Part shown: piece by piece, positions 56,577 to 64,000 of the stretch
Layout: every line of letters starts with the position of its first letter
Position numbering within the stretch: the first letter of the stretch is position 1
Origin: Ariolimax columbianus
Lineage: Eukaryota; Mollusca; Gastropoda; Stylommatophora; Arionidae
NCBI GenBank assembly: GCA_036924085.1
Contig: JAVGWX010000005.1
Span: 74,868,547-74,932,546, forward strand
Direction: 5' to 3'
Length of the DNA: 64,000 nt
The notes under the pieces: model-generated
Told to the model about the DNA's origin: nothing
What the model saw: the letters and a program-made list of their open reading frames with translations, nothing else
Databases searched by the model: none
Position numbers and translations under genes: made by a program

Positions 56577-58110
56577 GTGAGTACATTTATGATATCACCG
56601 AGAGATGAGTGAGTACATTTGTGACATCACTGAGAAATGAGTGAGTACATTAGTGGACATCACTGAGAGATAAGTGAGTACATTTGTGTGAGGTGTCACT
56701 GAGAGATAAGTGGGTACATTTTGCTGATGTCTCACTGAGAGATGAACGAGTACATTGTGCTGATGTCTCACTAAGAGATGAACGAGTACATTGTGCTGAT
56801 GTCTCACTAAGAGATGAGTACATTTGTGCCATCACTGACAGATGAATGAGTACATTTGTGACATCACTGAGAGATGAGTGAGTACATTTGTGAGGTGTCA
56901 CTGAGAGATAAGTGGGTACATTTGTGATATCACTGAGAGATGAGTAAGTACATTAGTGGACATCACTGAGAGATAGTGAGTACATTTGTGTGAGGTGTCT
57001 CTGAGAGATAAGTGGGTACATTTTGCTGATGTCTCACTGAGAGATGAACGAGTACATTGTGCTGATGTCTCACTAAGAGATGAGTACATTTGTGCCATCA
57101 CTGACAGATGAATGAGTACATTTGTGACATCACTGAGAGATGAGTACATTTGTGAAGTGTCACTGAGAGATAAGTTGGTACATTATGCTGATGTCTCACT
57201 GAGAGATGAACAAGTACATTGTACTGATGTCTTACTGGGAGATGAACGAGTACATTTATGACATCACTGATAGATGAGAGTACATTTCTGACATCACTGA
57301 GAGATGAACGAGTACATTTGTGACATCACTGAGAGATCAGTCGGAACATTTATGACACCACTGACAGATGAACGAGTACATTTGTGACATCACTGAGAGA
57401 TGAGTGAGTACATCGTGATGTATCACTGAGAGATACGTTGGTACATTATGCAGATGTTACACTGAGAGATGAGTGGGTACATTATGCTGATGTGTCACTG
57501 AGAGATGAGTGGTCATACTATGCTGATTTGTCACTGAGAGATGAGTGGGTACATTATGCTGATGTGTCACTGAGAGATGAGTGGGCATATTATGCTGATT
57601 TGTCACTGAAAGATGAGTGGGTACATTTGTGATATCACTGAGAGATGAATGGGTATATTTGGCTTGGCTTGGCTTCGTTCATTCTCAATCTCCCGCTACC
57701 AAACCCTGAAAGGGCTTTAGAAGCAGAATGTAGTCCAGAGAGTGGAATGCGTTGTGTCGTAGTTTACAGCTTGACTGCAATATTTGCACCTTTCGGTCCA
57801 TCACATCCAACTTCAGCAAGCATTTTTTGAGTACCAGGTTAGTATTCCCTCTTCGATCCCTTCTCCTTAGCCAGTCTGCCTTGCTGCAGCCTGTTATCCA
57901 GGATCACTGCGTGGAGGTGTAGAAGGGTCTTGGCGGCTCTCGCTGGCCCTGACGCTAGCAGTCAACTATGAGTCGCTGACCACTGCAACTCATGCGCTGA
58001 TCAGCATCTTGATCCCGAATGGGTATATTTGAGATGTATCACTAAGAGATAGGTGAGTACCTTTATGACAGACATATTGAGAGATCATCAAGTACTTTTG
58101 TAACTCACCA
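56568..58110 (+). repeat. 32-36-bp minisatellite of the exon 2 splice-donor region (about 35 units)
   Basis: Units run (A)TCACTGAGAGATGAGTGAG then TACATTTGTGAC or a longer TACATTATGCTGATGTG; the first unit starts within exon 2 (GAGAGATGA, 56568-56576) and holds the functional donor. About 33 units run to 57661, and two to three decayed ones follow the retroposon (58032-58110). A multi-unit block near 56690-56860 recurs near 56985-57140. The 36-bp units keep a frame open on the + strand (SLRDEWVHYADV repeated, 57438-57632). Confidence 0.92.
57662..58016 (-). mobile_element. Full-length (GAA)n-family retroposon inside the minisatellite
   Basis: Target duplication GAATGGGTATATTTG (57647-57661, 58017-58031), 15 bp, both copies being minisatellite sequence. 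The element starts GGGATCAAGATGCTGATCAG, exactly as the 5484 copy does. Its tail is AACGAAGCCAAGCCAAGC in place of (GAA)n. 355 bp. Confidence 0.9.
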
Positions 58111-58212
58111 TTGAAATATAAAAGTATATGCTCTACTTGCAAAAACTGTGTAAAAAAGGATACTGAGATAATTTAAGACCAAAATATATTGTTAGTTTCC
58201 TATCTCTTACAG

Positions 58213-58302
58213 ACTGTCTGGAATACTGCCCTCCTACCTGCACACTGGTCCTCCTGTGTTGTTGAACCCAGAGAGGGTGATACCATACTCAGAGTCTGGG
58301 AG
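58213..58302 (+). CDS. SKI: Ski/Sno homolog, coding exon 3
   Basis: Acceptor TTTCCTATCTCTTACAG (ends 58212) and donor GAG|GTAGGC (GT at 58303). 90 nt: one base completing the split Glu codon of exon 2, 29 codons LSGILPSYLHTGPPVLLNPE and RVIPYSESG, and two bases of the next codon. Its incoming phase matches exon 2 exactly. I have no specific domain; in Ski proteins this region links to the C-terminal coiled coil. The next exon was not found before 64000. Confidence 0.75.
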
Positions 58303-58394
58303 GTAGGCATTGTGTCCTAACATTTTAATCAAGTAAGGAGAGAAAGAGAGAGTTGTGTTGTTATGTGTAGTCTTTTAACCTACAGTTGTGACAC
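58303..58394. other. Start of Ski intron 3, before the piggyBac element
   Basis: Donor GTAGGCATTG, then purine-rich GAGAGAAAGAGAGAG. The piggyBac target TTAA lies 92 bases in. Confidence 0.6.
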
Positions 58395-60129
58395 TTAACC
58401 CTTTGAACCCTGGTCACCTGGCCTGTAAACCCCCACTCCCCTGGGCTCCTGAAGAAAAAAAGCTAAAAATGGACACCTGAACAAAACTAGTTACAATGAC
58501 AAAACTAAGTGATCTGTTTCAATTATTTTATCTCATATAGACTGACCTTACCATCTCCAATATTCCTGCTTATTATGCCAGTCCTCCCAGCATGTAGACC
58601 CATCCTTTAGGCACAGATAAGTTTCACAATTTTTACACCAAAATTTTATCTTGACTTGTTTGAATGGTCTGTCTTTGTAGGCCATGTTTGGGAAGTCCTT
58701 GACATGCTTGTTAAATTTAAATGAGCATACTATACAAACATTTTTTCCTGTAGCTTTTGGAGACATTTGTGGATGATGGGAACCAACATTTTGCAGTCTC
58801 TGTTGTGCCTCGACACGGTTGTGAAGTTTTGCAGTAGCTGTTCTATAATCCCCAATGAGGGATAAACAAACTTCATTCATGAACATCCCAAATGTCCTGT
58901 AGCATCTGCCTGTTGTATTGTGGGGACTATAATGATCCATAAGTATGTAGGCATTATTACATGCCCACATAAAGAATTTCACAATTAGCCTCCTAGGCCA
59001 GCGATAATGCCATTGTGTCTTGTTGAGACGACAAATTTGGTTGTTGACATCTGTGCCCCCCATGAAAGCATTATAGTCAATACAAAATTGAGGAGTTGGA
59101 ACATCTACAGCTGTTCCATCCTTTCTTCTCCTTCTAACAGTTCCAATTTCTGTTGGGTTGTGGTAGTTAGATATACAATTTACAGGTCTTTGGTCCATCC
59201 AGACAAGGCATACAATGTTGTTATGGCAAATAAATTCTGAATGACCCCTGTCCATTTTCTTCTTTCCTGCCAGTACTTTTGGATACAATTTCCTATTTGT
59301 CATTGCTGTACCTACAGCAAGTGTACCATAATCAGTGTACAACTTGTCAAAGAGAGTTACATTGTTGTAGAATCTGCCCATAACAAATTCCCAGATGTTA
59401 AAATTCTAATAACGACGCTACCAACACCAAGATCTGGAATAATATTGTCTGCTTTTCCAGTGTAGATTTCCAGTTTCAGAATATAGCCAGAGCTTGCTTC
59501 ACAAGCCATGTAAGCCTTTATTCCCCACTTTATGGGCTTTGACTTGATGTACTGTTTGAAGGCAAGTCTGCTCTTCGAAAGGATCATACCTTCGTCTAAG
59601 CTCACATGCTGTGAAGGCGAATAATAGTGCAGAAATTTTGGTAGCAACACATCCAACATAGGCCTTACTTTGTAAAGTTTATCTGCTTTATCCAAAGCCG
59701 GGTCCTCCTCATCAAGATGAAGAAAAGTCCAGAGAGCAAGGAAGCGATCACGGTCCATCACAGTGTGGAAACCAGGAGTATGAGACACGAAGTTAGCAGA
59801 CGAGCTAGACCAGTACTCCTCGTAACGTGGTTTACTCACACTGTATTCCATTTGAAGACGCAGTCTAAAGAATGCTTTCATCTCTGGCACTACTACACTT
59901 TAAAAATTTTGGGCATAGTGGCTAGTTGGTTTCTTGCTTCTCACCTGCTCAGTGCGTCGAGTTGTCTGCTCACACAAATTGTGCCAGAAATCATTATCCA
60001 GGAAAAGTTCCAAAAATTCACTGGGTTTACTTTCTGGATTAATAGATTCTGGAATGTTCTTAAGGCCTATCTGCTCCATAAATTTTGTGTCTACTGCAGA
60101 CACAGGTCTGAATATATTTATTGGAGATC

Positions 60130-62125
60130 TTCTTCTTCTGCGTACACAGTCAGACAGTAACCATTATTTTCTCGAAAAAAGCGGCGGTCATCCTGAGACT
60201 CTCGCCACTACCATAGAGCTTGTCTTGCAGTTCCACTGGCAATGGCCACATCTGCTCTCTCTGATCCTCGTATGTCGGGCAGTTCTGCAGCAGATGTTCA
60301 GTGGTCATTTTACCAGTACCGCACGGGCATTCGTCGGTACACCCTATCTTCAATTTGTTGAAGAGGTGGTACCTCAGTCTGTTGTGGCCAGTGCGAAGTC
60401 TGAAGACAACGACCTGCTCTCTTCGGTTCAACTGGTAATAGGCATCGTTTTTGGTGTAACCAGTATGTTCGGTTTCCCATTTGGACGTGTACCTGGCTTT
60501 GATAAGCCGTTTTGACTCTTCGTACGTCATACTGGTATCTATTTGTGGTAGCCTTGCACCTTCTTTTGCCAGTCTGTCTGCCTCCTCGTTGCCTTGGATG
60601 TTGCAGTGTGACGGAACCCACTGTACCACTACCCTTTTTGGTGCGGACTGTTGGCACAGTTTGCAGAGTGCTGCTCTTAAGTCATTAAGCTCAGTGTTTT
60701 TCTGGCTTTTTAGCGCTGTGACTACTTCGAGAGCATCTGTCAGCAGGACTATATGGCTCTCATTTTCACTGTGTGTTACCATTTCTTCCACTGCCGCCCT
60801 CAGTGCCTCTGCCTCTGCTCTGAAATTGCTCGTGTACTTACCAGTAGCGAATGACAGTGTTATTTTTCTGCCATTTGGTAGGTTCAGGAATGCTCCTGCC
60901 CCTCCGTTCAGTGTAGTGTTTGTTACAGAGCCGTCGGTGTATGCATGGGTCCAGTCCATGCTTGGGTAGCTTTTCGTAATGAAGCTTAGGGTAGTATCTC
61001 TCCTTTCTTTTTCGGTCTGGCAGTTTTTGTTTGCAATACCTGGTATATTTTCTACCACCTCTGGAAATATATCCTGCCTCCAAGTAGGTTTTCGTACAGT
61101 AGTGATGGGTTTTGGTGTTGTTAGTGCGTTTATGGGATCTTCGTGCATCTTTGCTTTGGCTATTTCTGCAAAGTTTCTCCGCTTTAGTTTTCCAGTTCCC
61201 AAATTGTTTAGCCTCTGGTACATTGGATGGTCCGTCAGTCTTCGGAGTTTCTCTGACTGCAGCTGGGCTCTGCAGTCTCTTCTGTCGGTCATGGATTGCA
61301 GTTTTGTAATCTTTTCAAGTTCTACAATTGGCGTTGACTTCATGCCACCAGTTATGATTCTCATAGCTTGGTTTTGAAGTTTGTTAACTTTATCGAAGTT
61401 CGCCTTCGCTGCTGTTGTCCAAGCCGCGATGCCATACTCGAGAACTGGTCTCACTCTTCCAGTGTACAGTTTCTTTAGTATGCCTTCGTCTGCTCCCCAG
61501 CTTGTGCCAGCAAGTTTCCTCATGATCGCCATTCTTTCTCTGGCTTTCATTCGGTTTCTCTCAATCTGACTTTTCCATGTCATGCGCCGATCAAATGTGA
61601 CTCCCAGATAGGTTGGGTTGTCGTTTGGCTGCAGGATTTTGCCATTTAGGCTTAGTTTGGTACTTTGGGGTTTTAATGAGAGCGAGAATATTGTGCACGT
61701 GGTTTTCTCCTCGTTTATTTTGACCAGCCATGAGTTCGCCCACTCTTCCAGCGATGTTAGGGCCGTTTGCATCCGATTTCTTGCTATGGTGAGATTCTTT
61801 TCAGAGGTCCACATAGCCAGATCGTCTGCAAACATTGAGCTATGGACTCTTCTTGGTATATTCTCTGTAATATCGTTTATATATACCAGGAAGAGTGTGG
61901 GTGACAGTACTCCCCCTTGGGGTACTCCCTGCTCGAGTGTCACCTTTTTGCTCATCTGCCCTTGTACTTGGACTCTGGCCGTTCTTTGTTTGAGGTAGTG
62001 GTTGATCCACTTGTACATCTTCCCACAAACATCACTTCTTCTTAGCTTGACTCTAAGTCCATCCTTCCAGACTTTGTCAAATGCCTTTTCCAGATCCACC
62101 CAAACAGCTACTGTGTGTTTCTGTG
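60130..62125 (-). mobile_element. LINE family H, young 5'-truncated copy with a long open frame
   Basis: Target duplication TATTGGAGATC (60119-60129, 62126-62136), 11 bp, inside the transposase gene. The minus-strand frame is open for about 658 LINE codons to a stop at 60150: AVWVDLEKAFDKVWK (RT box A), GVPQGGVLSPTLFLVYINDI, MFADDLAMWTSEKN (catalytic DD), EYGIAAWTTAAKANFDKVN, RNase H (AYTDGSVTNTTLNGG, PSHCNIQGNEEADRLAKEG) and knuckle CPCGTGKMTTEHLLQNC. It lacks endonuclease and RT fingers, so it is incomplete, but nothing else is broken, which suggests recent insertion. Tail TACGCAGAAGAAGAAG. Confidence 0.93.
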
Positions 62126-62326
62126 TATTGGAGATCAACCTGCATCAAATTTACTAGAGACAATACCTGGGAGACGCCCCCGTCCACGCCCCTGTAAAAC
62201 AGCCTGATCGCCAGAAAAATCAGGAACAGGGTAAGATATAGCTTCATCAGAGTCTAATGAACACAAGTTATCACTCAAATGATCATCTGATTCAACTTCT
62301 ATATCAGTTTCACAATAGTTGCTATC

Positions 62327-63353
62327 TTCTTCTTCTTCTTCTTCTTCGTACGCAGCCAGACAGTAACCATTATTTTTTCGAAAAAAGCGGCGGTCATCCT
62401 GAGGCTGTCGCCACTGCCATAGAGCTTGTCTTGCAGTTCCACTGGTGATGGCCACATCTGCTCTCTCTGATCCTCGTATGTCGGGCAGTTCTGCAGCAGA
62501 TGTTCAGCGGTCATTTTACCAGTACCGCACGGGCATTCGTCGGTACCACCTATCTTCAATTTGTTGAATAGGTGGTACCTCAGTCTATTGTGGCCAGTGC
62601 GAAGTCTGAAGACAACGACCTGCTCTCTTCGTTTCAACTGGTAATAGGCATCGTTTTTGGTGTAACCAGTATGTTCGGTTTCCCATTTGGTCATGTATCT
62701 GGCTTTGATAAGCCGTTTTGACTCTTCGTACGTCATACTAGTATCTGTTTGTGGTAGTCTTGCACCTTCTTTTGCCAGTCTGTCTGCCTCCTCGTTGCCT
62801 TGGATGTTGCAGTGTGACGGGACCCACTGTACCACTACCCTTTTTGGTGCGGACTGCTGGCACAGTTTGCAGAGTGCTGCTCTTAAGTCATTAAGCTCAG
62901 TGTTTTTCTGGCTTTTTAGCGCTGTGACTACGGCGAGAGCATCTGTAAGCAGGACTATATGGCTTTCATTTTCATTGTGTGTCACCATTTCTTCCACTGC
63001 CGCCCTCAGTGCCTCTGCTCTGAAATTGCTTGTGTACTTACCAGTAGCGAATGACAGTGTTATTTTTCTGCCATTTGGTAGGTTCAGGAATGCTCCTGCC
63101 CCTCCGTTCTGTGTAGTGTTTTTTACAGAACCGTCGGTGTATGCATGGGTCCAGTCCATGCTTGGGTAGCTTTTCGATATGAAGCTTAGGGTAGTATCTC
63201 TCCTTTCCTTTTCAGTCTGGCAGTTTTTGTTTCCAATACCTGGTATATTTTCTACCACTTCTGGAAATATATCCTGCCTCCAGGTAGGTTTTCGTACAGT
63301 AGTGATGGGTTTTGGTGTTAGTGCGTTTATGGGATCTTCGTGCATCTTTGCTT
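62327..63353 (-). mobile_element. LINE family H, second young 5'-truncated copy
   Basis: Target duplication TAGTTGCTATC (62316-62326) against TAGTTGCCATC (63354-63364), one mismatch. Open frame from MHEDPINALTPKPITTVRKP through RNase H and knuckle to a stop about 25 codons before the tail. Nearly identical to 60130-62125, with a 6-bp deletion (one fewer AE pair in FRAEALRAAV) and a few substitutions. Same orientation, same host gene. Confidence 0.93.
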
Positions 63354-63688
63354 TAGTTGCCATCTAAATCTAATTCATCGTCCTCCGAATCATTGAGAAC
63401 AATCTCGACAGCTTGTTCCATTGTAAGCCTTTTAGAACGCTCATTTACTGGTTTTTCTGCATGTCTTTTCATCGTGAAAATATTGTAAAAATTTGTAGCA
63501 ATGTGATCAGTTCATGGGCGCCACCATTTTGAAGTAACATTCCGGAAGTAGTATGCAAATTCTGCCGTGGCAATCCATACTATGCCTGTTCTTATAAGAT
63601 ACGTGAGCTCTACCGGCAAACCGGTGACTCGGGCGCGGGTTATGTACACACACACCGGTTTATCGGGATCACGGGTTAAAAGGGTTAA

Positions 63689-64000
63689 ACAAGGACATCC
63701 TTATCAATAGAAATGATGTGGGACTGTTTCATCAGTCTTGTGGCTCAGTGTGCTTGAATGCAGCAGAGATTTTTATCAAAAGTTTACCTTCCTTAGCTCG
63801 TAACTGTCCCCAATCTGCCTGCAGAATTGCGGGTTTTTGTCTAGCTTAGTCATGCCTATCTTTCTTCATGTCTGATGTGGGAGACCCTGCTGATCGCTAG
63901 CTATCTGACTGCTGGTGTCATGGGAGTACTAAAATTTGCATGTCACCAGCTCACCAGAAGTGAGCAAGTGGTTCTCTTTAGACTTGACATAGGAGGCCAA
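63689..64000. other. Ski intron 3, right of piggyBac
   Basis: A 50-codon open frame (about 63690-63848, GLFHQSCGSVCLNAAEIFIK) lacks an acceptor in the phase Ski exon 4 needs (one leading base), so I do not call it. Confidence 0.4.

Larger units (their letters stand above)
58548..63472 (-). pseudogene. piggyBac transposase (PGBD-like), multiply broken
   Basis: Cut-and-paste transposase with an RNase H-like DDD core. Start ATG 63472 (MKRHAEKPVNERSKRLTMEQ); an acidic N-terminus (DSEDDELDLDG, IEVESDDHLSD) ends in GRGRGRLPG; then FLELFLDNDFWHNL; core LDEGMILSKSRLAFKQYIKS (first Asp); MGRFYNNVTLF, where the second Asp is Gly (GGC for GAC); YNAFMGGTDVNNQICRLNKT (third Asp); and a C-terminal Cys-rich domain (CIVC, CKNCETYLC, CWEDWH). 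About 626 codons without inserts, usual for PGBD. Breaks: LINE at 62327-63353, LINE at 60130-62125, TGA at 62135-62137, TAA at 59898-59900, and a frameshift near 59385. Across both LINE junctions the frame is otherwise continuous. Confidence 0.9.
58395..63688 (-). mobile_element. piggyBac-family DNA transposon with TTAA target sites
   Basis: TTAA at 58395-58398 and 63685-63688. Terminal inverted repeats CCCTTTGAACCC (left) and, reversed, CCCTTTTAACCC (right), one mismatch in 12. Total 5286 bp between the TTAAs. Removing two nested LINE insertions with one duplication each leaves about 2.24 kb, a normal piggyBac size. The transposase is on the minus strand, opposite to Ski. Confidence 0.92.

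Noticed and set aside
57438..57632. Protein of 12-residue repeats (SLRDEWVHYADV)
   Set aside because: Lies in the intronic minisatellite; open only because local units are 36 bp long.
62126..62138. Start of the 662-codon ORF as a true LINE start
   Set aside because: The first codons come from the transposase flank and there is no ATG there; the LINE is 5'-truncated in the middle of RT.
63690..63848. Ski exon 4
   Set aside because: No acceptor gives the required phase (one leading base), and the peptide is not Ski-like.

Overview
This is animal nuclear DNA: dense non-LTR retrotransposons, tRNA-derived SINEs, a piggyBac element, many minisatellites, and one spliced gene with GT-AG introns. 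The mix of RNase H-bearing LINEs, RTE and CR1-like LINEs and SINEs with a shared core suggests an invertebrate, most likely a lophotrochozoan such as a gastropod or other mollusc. That placement is inference.

The host gene I can name is a Ski/Sno (SKI/SKIL) homolog on the + strand. A large first coding exon (39990-40922) carries the Dachshund-homology domain and the SMAD4-binding SAND-like domain. Exon 2 (56350-56576) and exon 3 (58213-58302) fit by splice signals and by matching phases (0, then 2). The remaining exons lie beyond the window. Intron 1 (15.4 kb) is packed with LINEs and holds an inverted duplication with arms 41393-44955 and 52440-54578. Intron 2 (1.6 kb) is almost wholly a minisatellite whose unit contains the exon 2 splice donor, and a retroposon has landed inside it. 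Intron 3 carries a TTAA-flanked piggyBac element 97 bp after its donor. The piggyBac transposase gene is broken by two LINE insertions, two stops, a frameshift and loss of one catalytic Asp.

The first 39 kb is a TE graveyard. A nearly complete RNase H-bearing LINE (family H, (GAA)n tail) fills 1-4136. Degenerate copies or fragments of H-like LINEs lie at 6480-7815, 16313-17505, 27533-28091, 42955-43575, 55220-56110, 60130-62125 and 62327-63353. An RTE-clade LINE of about 3.25 kb (19659-22911, minus) split a 69-bp satellite array. Other LINE fragments: CR1-like (11425, 29165, 41960, 45770, 52680), family E (8290, 47250), family K (25425, 31080, 31735, 44740, 52440) and family M (50340). Short retroposons with (GAA)n tails and clear target-site duplications occur at 5484, 18513, 25247, 29577 and 57662. 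Their core is also found in a tRNA-headed SINE (18965-19212) and in the 5' leader of the family H LINE.

Tandem arrays lie at 4868, 9195, 14100, 17500, 19370/22912, 28250, 34050, 37832, 39556 and 56568. Two isolated open segments with splice acceptors (11960-12070 +, 49360-49490 -) may be last exons of unidentified genes. All identities come from reading translated frames by eye; no database search was run and boundaries marked approximate are so.
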